24,330 nt of DNA from Brugia malayi (GCF_000002995.4 NW_025062350.1:1-24330), one strand, 5' to 3'; positions 10,801 to 20,310 are shown, numbered from the stretch's first letter. The notes: generated by a model from the sequence alone, not told the origin. Program-made: numbers and translations.

Positions 10801-11322
10801 AAAAAAATTCTAGGTCTCAATTGGTACCACAAACAAGATATCATTCAAGTAACGTTAAAACCATGGTTTGGTAAGAAATTAACTAAAAGAATTATATTGC
10901 AATTCGTAGCCTCACAATATGACCCACTAGGATTCATAGTTCCTATACTGATAAGATTCAAATTGTTTCTCCAAACTTTGTGGAAAAAGAACCTTTCATG
11001 GGATCAAACTATAAGTGAGGAAGATGAAACCACGTGGAAATTACTCACGAACGAATGGCCAAAGAAACTAAAGGATCTACCAAGATTCACAACAAATTGT
11101 TCCAAGCAAGTACAATTTCATGTTTTTACTGACGCATCAACTGCTGCATACTCAGCAGCTTTATACATTCGAACTCAAGAAAGAGAAGTATTCTTAGTGT
11201 TTGCTAAATCCCGAATTGCGCCAATTAAAGGAATGTCAATACCTCGATTAGAATTACTGGCAATACTCATCGGAGTGAGAATGGTACAATTCGTATTAAA
11301 ACAAAAAGACTTGAGGACGTGA
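7873..11322 (+). CDS. BEL/Pao Gag-Pol, 5' part: Gag, protease, RT and start of RNase H
   Basis: The start is ATG 7873, the first ATG after the LTR and binding site. The frame is open upstream into the LTR but has no ATG there. Residues (ATG = 1): helical, charged N-terminus about 1-130; DUF1759-type Gag from about 154 (FSGDPKLWRQFW); three Cys-His knuckles, CX2CX3HX4C at 376, CX2CX4HX4C at 407 and CX2CX3HX4C at 427; aspartic protease with D503-I-G-S; reverse transcriptase with first catalytic Asp in ADVEKAF (D841) and YVDN at 919-922; RNase H start with TDAS (D1087) and RLELL (E1127). The frame ends at 11322 inside RNase H, too early. Family members usually have one continuous gag-pol frame, so this is a frameshift. 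The protease normally carries D-T/S-G and here shows D-I-G, which would be expected to harm cleavage. YVDN, rather than YVDD, I believe is common in this group. Confidence 0.93.
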   Translation: MSDSIRKGSELSKSRTLELLKEASELDLTSPSQTLSRGELQHQYEIKLRIVKEKIAHLEYYAGLLETANQNWLDNIQSLTIATRRKEEETKYANMVDDPQGILSLITRTRETIITLKIHTDEYCSVLQHLKQEEVKESFPKNSMIHTNQAEIKLPQLPLITFSGDPKLWRQFWCSFKAAVHEQSIPDIQKLNYLISCLKGDALLSVRGYDIAPENYDVIIGLLKEKYGKPFLIKKSLYNELNTIKKNDREWKATIEAMERTFRQLEAIGENLEHSSIEITIENKLPAWIIDKLYQLKEDSTTWSVKDIRQYLTKLVLRNEEVARSQADTREKKTNKNNVRGETSAFATINQTKRDNTIKSKKVPGKISINGKRNPCVFCNKDHWNNECNIYPTLKLRMERLREITACFKCLRKGHATSDCKKGKPLCFHCKSPHNTALCPNNYKELTQAVDSNKERLGSVTIANSITEKGNQWKKRTLLLCKEINVTNPNRPKIQQKALILFDIGSQLSFISKDLAYRLNLKETNEMEIKIASFGDKTPKTCITTKTEIGVKIGNKEIIRLDVITVNHLTNELQVVNLNKKELLMIDKRNQFSNFKNKWKQPDILIGADHFFKFIQFDQAENLKSGFSLIHTKVGPIIAGSGYINEIHDSISETTSVSPISQVNAVNIPDLDHFWKLELMGIQDKINSDNDEKALQQFKQTITRDKGRYQVCWPWKDSKNKLSDNFGLCLGRLKSLIRRLQMKPQLLSRYNQTIEEQLNSNIIEKVSSEMNEVGIIHYLPHHEVITPNKTTTNLRIVYDASAHCKGMKSLNDVLYRGPITLPDLVGVLLRFRTMKNVIIADVEKAFLQIELHPTDRNCTRFLWLKDIRSPVNEENVSCYRFQRVPFGIVSSPFLLSATLNYHLETCKSKIALELRKNLYVDNIIIPTKGTNEALSNYKEIKIIFNEASMNVREFLSNDQEVNEKLPVQDRAEVSSIKKILGLNWYHKQDIIQVTLKPWFGKKLTKRIILQFVASQYDPLGFIVPILIRFKLFLQTLWKKNLSWDQTISEEDETTWKLLTNEWPKKLKDLPRFTTNCSKQVQFHVFTDASTAAYSAALYIRTQEREVFLVFAKSRIAPIKGMSIPRLELLAILIGVRMVQFVLKQKDLRT

Positions 11323-13307
11323 TAACAATTTTATGGTCCGATTCTCAATGTGCGCTTCATTGGGTTCACAATAGTTCCCGTTTACTACCAACGTTCATAC
11401 AAAATAGGGTAGAAGAAATACGAAAGGCGAAAATCCATTTTAGATATATCCCAAGTGAACAAAACCCAGCTGATATAGCTACAAAAGGAATCTCTCCGAA
11501 TAAACTAAAAGGATATGATCTTTGGTGGAAAGGACCAAAGTGGTTAACAGAAAACGAATCAAAATGGCCACAGTGGAAATACAATTACAATGAGGATTAC
11601 CAGGATGAAGAAATTGTGGCCCACATCACAGAACCAATTATCATAAACAAACATTTCGGAATCTTAGATGCTAGTCGTTTTAGCAAATGGTCAAGATTAA
11701 TAAGAACAACTGGTTGGGTTCTGAAATTCATAAGATTAACAATGAAAAGGGAAATTCCTTGGCTAAAGATGGCAACGAAAGAAAAGAATATATTGACAAC
11801 ACAGGATTACGAGTTGTCAGAAATTGTGCTATTCAAACAAGCACAGTCAGAAGGAGTTACCAAAGATGAAATAATCAAATGGAATTTGTTCTATGATAAC
11901 GAACTATGGAGATACAAAAGCCGCGTAGTTAACTCTGAAATGAAAGAGAGTAACTTACACCCAATATATCTCCCGAGACACAACACCATAACTGAACTCT
12001 TTATTCAGCAACGACATGAACAACTGTATCATGCTGGAATTGCTCATACACTCTCAAATCTGAGATCGACGATATGGATCCCAAAAGGTAGAACGGAAGT
12101 CAAACGAATCTTGAATAAGTGCATGAAGTGCAGACGCTGGACAACTAAACCATTCAAATTACCAACTATGGCTGATCTTCCAGCATCTCGGACCACAAGA
12201 TCAAGACCCTTTGCGCGAGTAGGACTAGACTATTTAGGTCCTGTGAATATCAGGAGTGATAATGGGCCAACAAAAAGATGGGTAGCACTATTCACATGTT
12301 TCACAACAAGAGCTGTACATCTAGAAGTAGTAGAAACTCTTTCAGCCGAAAGCTTTTTACATGTTTTCAGAAGATTTACAGCAAGACGAGGCTTTCCAGA
12401 ATTAATCTTAAGCGACAACGCTGGTCAATTCCAGTTAATTTTTAAAATCATTGTGAAACAACAATTAAATGAATTCCTAGCGGAAAGGAAAATGATCTGG
12501 AAAAATATAATACCAAAGGCGCCTTGGAACGGAGGAGTATATGAGCGACTTATTGGGTTAACAAAAAGGGCAATGAAAAGAGCCATCGGCAGAAAGTTAT
12601 TATGGGAACGGGAATTGATTACGCTAGTAGCGGAAGTGGAAAGTATTTTGAATACTCGACCACTAACTTACGTAAATTTTGATGATTGTATCATATTGCG
12701 TCCAATTGACTTTATACTACCGAATGCGCATCTAATCATGCCTGCTAAAAACAAGAATGAAATGGATGATTTTATCCCTCATAAATTGGATTCGAGAGAA
12801 AAACTCATTCAATACTGGTCAAATACACTAAAGGCCCTCGATGCCTTCTGGGAAATATGGAAAGAGGAATATTTAAATACTCTTAAAGAAAGAGCACAAA
12901 GGGAACACTCTTCTCCGAGAGATGTAGTAAAAAGAACTCCCCACGAGGGAGAGATTGTGTTACTAAATGAACCAGAAATTCCCCGTGGCATGTGGAAACT
13001 AGCCAGAATAAGAGAAATCAAAACAGGAAAGGATGGAGAAGTGAGAAGTGTCTCGATAGAATTACCGAAAGGAAAAATACTCAACAGACCGGTGAATATG
13101 TTATACCCACTGGAAGTCAAAGGTGAGGAAATTGACCCTCAACCAACAATGTTTAACAAATCAGTGCAAAATGTCAATGAACAAGAACCAATTGCTCTAC
13201 GAACTAGAAGCGCTATAAGGCGAAGCAATCAACCAAAGCTGTCCAACGAACTAAAGCATTTAGCTCCTTCGGTCGGGAGTGTCGCGGATTTTAATATCGC
13301 GATCTAA
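11319..13307 (+). CDS. BEL/Pao Pol, 3' part: end of RNase H, integrase, C-terminal DUF5641-like region
   Basis: This frame has no start of its own (GTG at 11319 is only the first possible codon). It continues the polyprotein in the -1 frame, beginning with the RNase H motif WSDSQCALHW at about 11334. Further on: NPADIATKG (RNase H end), an H2C2 zinc-binding integrase domain with exact HX4HX29CX2C spacing (His 12015 and 12030, Cys 12120 and 12129), and integrase core acidic residues in GLDYLGP (gac 12228), ILSDNAG (gac 12414) and GGVYERLIG (gag 12543). A C-terminal region from about 12800 is typical of BEL/Pao, with YW and PRGMWKLARI. The last nine codons and the stop lie inside the right LTR. 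Integrase motifs look intact; the product would need the upstream frame to be made. Confidence 0.92.
   Translation: MITILWSDSQCALHWVHNSSRLLPTFIQNRVEEIRKAKIHFRYIPSEQNPADIATKGISPNKLKGYDLWWKGPKWLTENESKWPQWKYNYNEDYQDEEIVAHITEPIIINKHFGILDASRFSKWSRLIRTTGWVLKFIRLTMKREIPWLKMATKEKNILTTQDYELSEIVLFKQAQSEGVTKDEIIKWNLFYDNELWRYKSRVVNSEMKESNLHPIYLPRHNTITELFIQQRHEQLYHAGIAHTLSNLRSTIWIPKGRTEVKRILNKCMKCRRWTTKPFKLPTMADLPASRTTRSRPFARVGLDYLGPVNIRSDNGPTKRWVALFTCFTTRAVHLEVVETLSAESFLHVFRRFTARRGFPELILSDNAGQFQLIFKIIVKQQLNEFLAERKMIWKNIIPKAPWNGGVYERLIGLTKRAMKRAIGRKLLWERELITLVAEVESILNTRPLTYVNFDDCIILRPIDFILPNAHLIMPAKNKNEMDDFIPHKLDSREKLIQYWSNTLKALDAFWEIWKEEYLNTLKERAQREHSSPRDVVKRTPHEGEIVLLNEPEIPRGMWKLARIREIKTGKDGEVRSVSIELPKGKILNRPVNMLYPLEVKGEEIDPQPTMFNKSVQNVNEQEPIALRTRSAIRRSNQPKLSNELKHLAPSVGSVADFNIAI
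13271..13279 (+). promoter_or_regulatory. Possible polypurine tract before the right LTR
   Basis: GGTCGGGAG lies directly before the TGTCGCGG start of the right LTR. It is short and interrupted, but its position is that of the plus-strand primer, and a GGGAG just before the LTR fits BEL/Pao elements. It also lies inside the coding frame. Confidence 0.5.
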
Positions 13308-13771
13308 AAATATGAGTTGCAAATTGTAGTAAAGATATCTACGTAATTTCCGCAAATAATGCTTATACTTCGGACTCTTTGTTTCCAAATTTATGCTTCT
13401 ACATATTGAAACAATTTACATCGTTCTTTGTTAGCAATCCTTACAATCATGAGGATATCTACATTGTTCTTTGTTAGCTATCATAATCATGCGGTTATCT
13501 AATAAGCTCTTTATTAGCAACTGGTGCCCATGCAAGCACCTCCTCTCCTTTGTTTGGATCATTGTCTAACATCAATGTAGATTTTATAACCATACTATTG
13601 TCAATTAGATCAGTTTTAAAATCATCCAATCCTCCGAATCAGTTTATTCAATTGTTGCCCAAATATTTAGCTGGCATCCAACACATCTCCCTGACATCAA
13701 ACTTCTCCCCCGAATAACAATTTAACCAAATCATAAAGGTTGTTTCCAAAAACATTTTTGCTTCCACTACA
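13280..13771 (+). repeat. Right (3') LTR, 492 bp
   Basis: Same ends as the left copy (TGTCGCGG ... CCACTACA). Six substitutions against the left LTR were counted by eye over about 490 aligned bases (about 1.2%), plus one-, one- and two-base T-run differences. It contains the pol stop codon at 13305-13307. Its right border falls exactly on GGTCGTAC, just inside the start of a ~322-bp satellite monomer. Confidence 0.93.
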
Positions 13772-14770
13772 GGTCGTACATTACGCTGTCATTTTATAGT
13801 TTAAATATTAAAATACGCTTTTGTAATTAAGTTTTGCGCATTAATTCATCAGCAAAATTAACAAAACTTTCAATTAATCATGATTTTAATTCAATTTAAG
13901 AATTTAAATTAAATTTAAATTCAAATTTAAATTTTGAATTTTTTAAAAATTTTAAAATTTGTTATAGTTTTCTTACATTAGACAAGGAAATTGGTTCTAA
14001 TTTATCAATTTTAATTTTAATTAAGTGCCAAAACTGCTAAAAAAAGCTTATTTTGAATCTAATTGACTATGTTACGTGCATTGTACCAGTGCTGGTCGTA
14101 CATCACGCTGTCATTTTATAGTTTAAATATTAAAATACGCTTTTGTATTTAAGTTTTGCGCATAAATTCATCAGCAATATTAATAAAACCTTCAATTAAT
14201 CATGATATTAATTCAATTTAAGAATTTAAATTAAATTTAAATTCAAATTTAAATTTTGAATTTTTTAAAAATTTTAAAATTTGTTATAGTTTTCTTACAT
14301 TAGACAAGGAAATTGGTTCTAATTTATCAATTTTAATTTTAATTAAGTGCCAAAACTGCTAAAAAAAGCTTATTTTGAACCTAATTGACTAAGTTACGTG
14401 CATTGTACCAGTGCTGGTCGTACATTACGCTGTCATTTTATAGTTTAAATATTAAAATACGCTTTTGTAATTAAGTTTTGCGCATTAATTCATCAGCAAA
14501 ATTAATAAAACCTTAAATTAATCATGATTTTAATTCAATTAAACCTTCAATTAATCATGATTTTAATTCAATTTAAGAATTTAAATTAAATTTAAATTCA
14601 AATTTAAATTTTGAATTTTTTAAAAATTTTAAAATTTGTCATAGTTATCTTACATTAGACAAGGAAATTGGTTCTAATTTATCAATTTTAGTTTTTATTA
14701 AGTGCCAAAACTGCTAAAAAAAGCTTATTTTGAACCTGATTGACTATGTTACGTGCATTGTACCAGTGCT
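13772..14770 (+). repeat. AT-rich ~322-bp tandem monomers, array 1 (three units)
   Basis: Monomers at 13772-14093 (322 bp), 14094-14415 (322 bp) and 14416-14770 (355 bp). Each starts GGTCGTACAT and ends ...GTGCATTGTACCAGTGCT. The core (for example 13891-13960) is nearly pure A/T with nested palindromes of AATTTAAATT type. The 355-bp unit is longer because of a 33-bp internal tandem duplication (14508-14540 and 14541-14573). The array is cut on its left by the retrotransposon LTR. No coding potential. Confidence 0.95.
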
Positions 14771-15742
14771 GGTCTTATATTGTAATGTCATTTTAAAGTT
14801 TAAATATTAAAATAAGCTTTTGTAATTAGGTTTTGCGCAAAAAATCATCCACTAAATCATGCTGATCATCAGGTTTGTTTTTGAATTGCTGTAGTGTACT
14901 GATATAGCATTCTTGCTCATTCTTTGCTCTAGTGAAATTATTAAAATAATGTAATTGTCCTATTTTTTAATCAGTTCATTGGCAATTTAAATTGGTGTTT
15001 CTCATCTAAAATCTAGAAAAATCTTTTATAAATGAAGCAGCGTATAAGAAAAAATGAATTTCAAATATTAATGAAACTGTTAAAAAAAAAAAAAAAAAAA
15101 ACGAGAACAATCAATATTACTATGAAATGCCGAGCCAGAAGTTATTGTTTTGCGATCTATGACCATGTCATTACTTCAACTACTTGATCCGAGCTATAAA
15201 TCTGCACAATTCTTAATCTTCAATAACTAAAAGCAATAAATAGCGAAGAAATGACAAAATATGTTTTATATAAATATCCAACTATGTGTTCTCTTCGCTT
15301 GCCTTTAATTGCAATTTAGAACAATCTGTTGTGAATATCGTTTATTTAACCCATCAATTTAGCAAACTTTATGTATTATTTAACTTTGTTCTAATCAACT
15401 TTTTTCTGCTGCAAACATAATATAGTTAATGATCTATCCATCAATCTGATTGCAGTGAATTTATCATAATAGAGAAAGCGAAAGCATTATTCACTGAGCC
15501 ATTCTCAGTGCAATGCAAATATTTTCAGAAATTTCTAGCCAAAACTTTATCCAAATAACGAAAAATGTTTTGGATTGCAGTTTTTTTCTAATTTTTCAAC
15601 TTTCCTTTTAACGCATTTGTCCATCTTGTCTAGTTTGAATGATTTGCTAATATCCTGAAATGCAATTAGCACAGAAAGCTCGTTTTTTTTTTATCGGTAC
15701 AGAAAACTTTTGTTTTTATTTTTAATTAAATGAAATAAGGCA
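14771..15742 (+). repeat. 972-bp macrosatellite spacer, copy 1
   Basis: The first ~80 bases are a diverged, truncated ~322-bp monomer (GGTCTTATATTGTAATG...). The rest does not resemble the monomers and holds no gene I can see. A run of exactly 20 A lies at 15082-15101. It recurs at 18451-19422 and 22164-23135 with no difference that I noticed. Confidence 0.93.
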
Positions 15743-16630
15743 GGTTTGTAAGTGGTTTGTAATTGGTTTGTAAGTGGTTTGTAATTGGTTTGTGAGTGGT
15801 TTGTAATTGGTTTGTAACTGGTTTGTAAGTGGTTTGTAAGTGGTTTGTAATTGGTTTGTTAGTGGTTTGTAATTGGTTTGTAAGTGGTTTGTAATTGGTT
15901 TGTAAGTGGTTTGTAAGTGGTTTGTAATTGGTTTGTGAGTGGTTTGTAACTGGTTTGTAATTGGTTTGTAATTGGTTTGTAAGTGGTTTGTAATTGGTTT
16001 GTAGGTGGTTTGTAATTGGTTTGTAAGTGGTTTGTAATTGGTTTGTAGGTGGTTTGTAATTGGTTTGTAATTGGTTTGTAGGTGGTTTGTAACTGGTTTG
16101 TAGGTGGTTTGGAATTGGTTTGCAATTGGTTTGTAATTGGTTTGTAAGTGGTTTGTAAGTGGTTTGTAATTGGTTTGTGAGTGGTTTGTAATTGGTTTGT
16201 AACTGGTTTGTAAGTGGTTTGTAAGTGGTTTGTAATTGGTTTGTAAGTGGTTTGTAAGTGGTTTGTAAGTGGTTTGTAATTGGTTTGTAGGTGGTTTGTA
16301 ATTGGTTTGTAAGTGGTTTGTAAATGGTTTGTAATTGGTTTGTAAGTGGTTTGTAATTGGTTTGTAAGTGGTTTGTAATTGGTTTGTGAGTGGTTTGTAA
16401 TTGGTTTGTAACTGGTTTGTAAGTGGTTTGTAAGTGGTTTGTAATTGGTTTGTAAGTGGTTTGTAATTGGTTTGTAAGTGGTTTGTAATTGGTTTGTAGG
16501 TGGTTTGTAATTGGTTTGTAAGTGGTTTGTAACTGGTTTGTGAGTGGTTTGTAATTGGTTTGTAAGTGGTTTGTGAGTGGTTTGTAAGTGGTTTGTAATT
16601 GGTTTGCGGTTGGTTTGTAAATGGTTTGTA
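15743..16630 (+). repeat. 11-bp minisatellite GGTTTGTAAKT, array 1 (888 bp)
   Basis: About 81 tandem units of 11 bp. The frequent forms are GGTTTGTAAGT and GGTTTGTAATT, often alternating, with rarer forms ending GAGT, AGGT, AACT, TAGT and AAAT, and one GGTTTGCGGTT near the right end. Variation is concentrated at positions 8-10 of the unit while GGTTTGT is kept. The plus strand is G/T-rich with TAA in every unit frame cycle; the minus strand has no stops, so it appears as long ORFs, which are not genes. Confidence 0.96.
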
Positions 16631-16925
16631 GCTTGTAACTAAAGCAAGAAGATGTTTATTGTTGCTTTGTTATAATGGTTTGTCATCAAGCACCTCGGTC
16701 TCGGTCTTTACCTCTTTTCTAAGACTTAAAATAATATACTAAAAAGGATATGTTTTAATTGACTTCGGTTTTTCCATTTACGATCAAAAATTATATGTTG
16801 CGTTCATTGATTTTGATTTTGTTGCTTTATCTAGCAAGTTAAGCGAGATTATTTTTGAAATTATTCACTTTATAATTCGATAATTGTTTAATTCAGTCGA
16901 CTAAACTTTGTTGAACAAATACGAG
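16631..16925 (+). repeat. 295-bp macrosatellite spacer, copy 1
   Basis: AT-rich, no coding signal. It contains GCACCTCGGTCTCGGTC and ends ...GTTGAACAAATACGAG just before the next AT-rich array. It recurs at 20311-20605 in the same orientation and at 24001-24330 inverted. Confidence 0.92.
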
Positions 16926-18450
16926 TTAATAAAACTTTCAATTAATCATGATTTTAATTCAATTTAAGAATTTAAATTAAATTTAAATTCAAATTTAAAT
17001 TTTGAGTTTTTTAAAAATTTTAAAATTTGTCATAGTTATCTTACATTAGACAAGGAAATTGGTTCTAATTTATCAATTTTAGTTTTTATTAAGTGCCAAA
17101 ACTGCTAAAAAAAGCTTATTTTGAACCTGATTGACTATGTTACGTGCATTGTACCAGTGCTGGTCTTATATTGTGTTGTCATTTTATAGTTTAAATGTTA
17201 AAATACGCTTTTGTAATTAAGTTTTGCGCATAAATTCATCAGCAAAATTAATAAAACTTTCAATTAATCGTGATTTTAATTCAATTTAAGAATTTAAATT
17301 AAATTTAAATTCAAATTTAAATTTTGAAATTTTTAAAAATTTTAAAATTTGTCATAGTTATCTTACATTAGACAGGGAAATTGGTTCTAATTTATCAATT
17401 TTAGTTTTAATTAAGTGCCAAAACTGCTAAAAAAAAGCTTATTTTGAACCTGATTGACTATGTTACGTGCATTGTACCAGTGCTGGTCTTATATTGTGTT
17501 GTCATTTTATAGTTTAAATGTTAAAATACGCTTTTGTAATTAAGTTTTGCGCATAAATTCATCAGCAAAATTAATAAAACTTTCAATTAATCATGATTTT
17601 AATTCAATTTAAGAATTTAAATTAAATTTAAATTCAAATTTAAATTTTGAATTTTTTAAAAATTTTAAAATTTGTCATAGTTATCTTACATTAGACAAGG
17701 AAATTGGTTCTAATTTATCAATTTTAGTTTTTATTAAGTGCCAAAACTGCTAAAAAAAGCTTATTTTGAATCTAATTGACTATGTTACGTGCATTGTACC
17801 AGTGCTGGTCGTACATCACGCTGTCATTTTATAGTTTAAATATTAAAATACGCTTTTGTATTTAAGTTTTGCGCATAAATTCATCAGCAATATTAATAAA
17901 ACCTTCAATTAATCATGATATTAATTCAATTTAAGAATTTAAATTAAATTTAAATTCAAATTTAAATTTTGAATTTTTTAAAAATTTTAAAATTTGTCAT
18001 AGTTATCTTACATTAGACAAGGAAATTGGTTCTAATTTATCAATTTTAGTTTTTATTAAGTGCCAAAACTGCTAAAAAAAGCTTATTTTGAACCTGATTG
18101 ACTATGTTACGTGCATTGTACCAGTGCTGGTCTTATATTGTGTTGTCATTTTATAGTTTAAATGTTAAAATACGCTTTTGTAATTAAGTTTTGCGCATAA
18201 ATTCATCAGCAAAATTAATAAAACTTTCAATTAATCATGATTTTAATTCAATTTAAGAATTTAAATTAAATTTAAATTCAAATTTAAATTTTGAATTTTT
18301 TAAAAATTTTTAAATTTGTCATAGTTATCTTACATTAGACAAGGAAATTGGTTCTAATTTATCAATTTTAGTTTTAATTAAGTGCCAAAACTGCTAAAAA
18401 AAGCTTATTTTGAACCTGATTGACTATGTTACGTGCATTGTACCAGTGCT
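16926..18450 (+). repeat. AT-rich ~322-bp tandem monomers, array 2
   Basis: Starts in mid-monomer (TTAATAAAACTTTC, partial unit 16926-17161), then full units 17162-17484 (323 bp), 17485-17806, 17807-18128 and 18129-18450 (322 bp each). Two head types occur: GGTCTTATATTGTGTTG and GGTCGTACATCACG. Unit 17807-18128 is a hybrid: its first half has the second head type and its second half matches the other type (TTGTCATAGTTATC instead of TTGTTATAGTTTTC). Confidence 0.95.
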
Positions 18451-19422
18451 GGTCTTATATTGTAATGTCATTTTAAAGTTTAAATATTAAAATAAGCTTT
18501 TGTAATTAGGTTTTGCGCAAAAAATCATCCACTAAATCATGCTGATCATCAGGTTTGTTTTTGAATTGCTGTAGTGTACTGATATAGCATTCTTGCTCAT
18601 TCTTTGCTCTAGTGAAATTATTAAAATAATGTAATTGTCCTATTTTTTAATCAGTTCATTGGCAATTTAAATTGGTGTTTCTCATCTAAAATCTAGAAAA
18701 ATCTTTTATAAATGAAGCAGCGTATAAGAAAAAATGAATTTCAAATATTAATGAAACTGTTAAAAAAAAAAAAAAAAAAAACGAGAACAATCAATATTAC
18801 TATGAAATGCCGAGCCAGAAGTTATTGTTTTGCGATCTATGACCATGTCATTACTTCAACTACTTGATCCGAGCTATAAATCTGCACAATTCTTAATCTT
18901 CAATAACTAAAAGCAATAAATAGCGAAGAAATGACAAAATATGTTTTATATAAATATCCAACTATGTGTTCTCTTCGCTTGCCTTTAATTGCAATTTAGA
19001 ACAATCTGTTGTGAATATCGTTTATTTAACCCATCAATTTAGCAAACTTTATGTATTATTTAACTTTGTTCTAATCAACTTTTTTCTGCTGCAAACATAA
19101 TATAGTTAATGATCTATCCATCAATCTGATTGCAGTGAATTTATCATAATAGAGAAAGCGAAAGCATTATTCACTGAGCCATTCTCAGTGCAATGCAAAT
19201 ATTTTCAGAAATTTCTAGCCAAAACTTTATCCAAATAACGAAAAATGTTTTGGATTGCAGTTTTTTTCTAATTTTTCAACTTTCCTTTTAACGCATTTGT
19301 CCATCTTGTCTAGTTTGAATGATTTGCTAATATCCTGAAATGCAATTAGCACAGAAAGCTCGTTTTTTTTTTATCGGTACAGAAAACTTTTGTTTTTATT
19401 TTTAATTAAATGAAATAAGGCA
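18451..19422 (+). repeat. 972-bp macrosatellite spacer, copy 2
   Basis: Same length and, as far as I compared, same sequence as copy 1, including the 20-A run (18762-18781). Confidence 0.93.
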
Positions 19423-20310
19423 GGTTTGTAAGTGGTTTGTAATTGGTTTGTAAGTGGTTTGTAATTGGTTTGTGAGTGGTTTGTAATTGGTTTGTAACTG
19501 GTTTGTAAGTGGTTTGTAAGTGGTTTGTAATTGGTTTGTTAGTGGTTTGTAATTGGTTTGTAAGTGGTTTGTAATTGGTTTGTAAGTGGTTTGTAAGTGG
19601 TTTGTAATTGGTTTGTGAGTGGTTTGTAACTGGTTTGTAATTGGTTTGTAATTGGTTTGTAAGTGGTTTGTAATTGGTTTGTAGGTGGTTTGTAATTGGT
19701 TTGTAAGTGGTTTGTAATTGGTTTGTAGGTGGTTTGTAATTGGTTTGTAATTGGTTTGTAGGTGGTTTGTAACTGGTTTGTAGGTGGTTTGGAATTGGTT
19801 TGCAATTGGTTTGTAATTGGTTTGTAAGTGGTTTGTAAGTGGTTTGTAATTGGTTTGTGAGTGGTTTGTAATTGGTTTGTAACTGGTTTGTAAGTGGTTT
19901 GTAAGTGGTTTGTAATTGGTTTGTAAGTGGTTTGTAAGTGGTTTGTAAGTGGTTTGTAATTGGTTTGTAGGTGGTTTGTAATTGGTTTGTAAGTGGTTTG
20001 TAAATGGTTTGTAATTGGTTTGTAAGTGGTTTGTAATTGGTTTGTAAGTGGTTTGTAATTGGTTTGTGAGTGGTTTGTAATTGGTTTGTAACTGGTTTGT
20101 AAGTGGTTTGTAAGTGGTTTGTAATTGGTTTGTAAGTGGTTTGTAATTGGTTTGTAAGTGGTTTGTAATTGGTTTGTAGGTGGTTTGTAATTGGTTTGTA
20201 AGTGGTTTGTAACTGGTTTGTGAGTGGTTTGTAATTGGTTTGTAAGTGGTTTGTGAGTGGTTTGTAAGTGGTTTGTAATTGGTTTGCGGTTGGTTTGTAA
20301 ATGGTTTGTA
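19423..20310 (+). repeat. 11-bp minisatellite, array 2 (888 bp)
   Basis: Same length as array 1, with the same order of unit variants wherever I compared them, including the rare GGTTTGTTAGT unit, the TTTGGAATTGGTTTGCAATT patch and the GGTTTGCGGTT unit. This means the arrays were copied as blocks rather than amplified independently. Confidence 0.96.

Larger units (their letters stand above)
7356..13771 (+). mobile_element. BEL/Pao LTR retrotransposon, 6416 bp, nearly full length
   Basis: Two direct LTRs (494 and 492 bp, TG...CA ends) flank a gag-pol region with BEL/Pao order: DUF1759-type Gag, CCHC knuckles, aspartic protease, reverse transcriptase, RNase H, H2C2 integrase and a DUF5641-type tail. 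No envelope-like frame follows. A primer-binding-site-like motif starts five bases after the left LTR. Two lesions are visible: a frame break in RNase H around 11300-11320 and an unusual residue in the protease triad. The five bases flanking the two ends (GGCTG, GGTCG) are not a target-site duplication, and the right flank is satellite while the left is not. Confidence 0.95.

Noticed and set aside
11300..11322. Programmed -1 ribosomal frameshift joining the two pol frames
   Set aside because: The site is inside RNase H, not between gag and pol or before pol, and codons there do not form a standard X-XXY-YYZ heptamer. A mutation or assembly error is simpler.
15743..16630. CRISPR array or telomere tract
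   Set aside because: The repeats are directly adjacent 11-mers with no unique spacers, and the unit is not the usual nematode telomere motif TTAGGC. The array is interstitial and embedded in a larger tandem unit.
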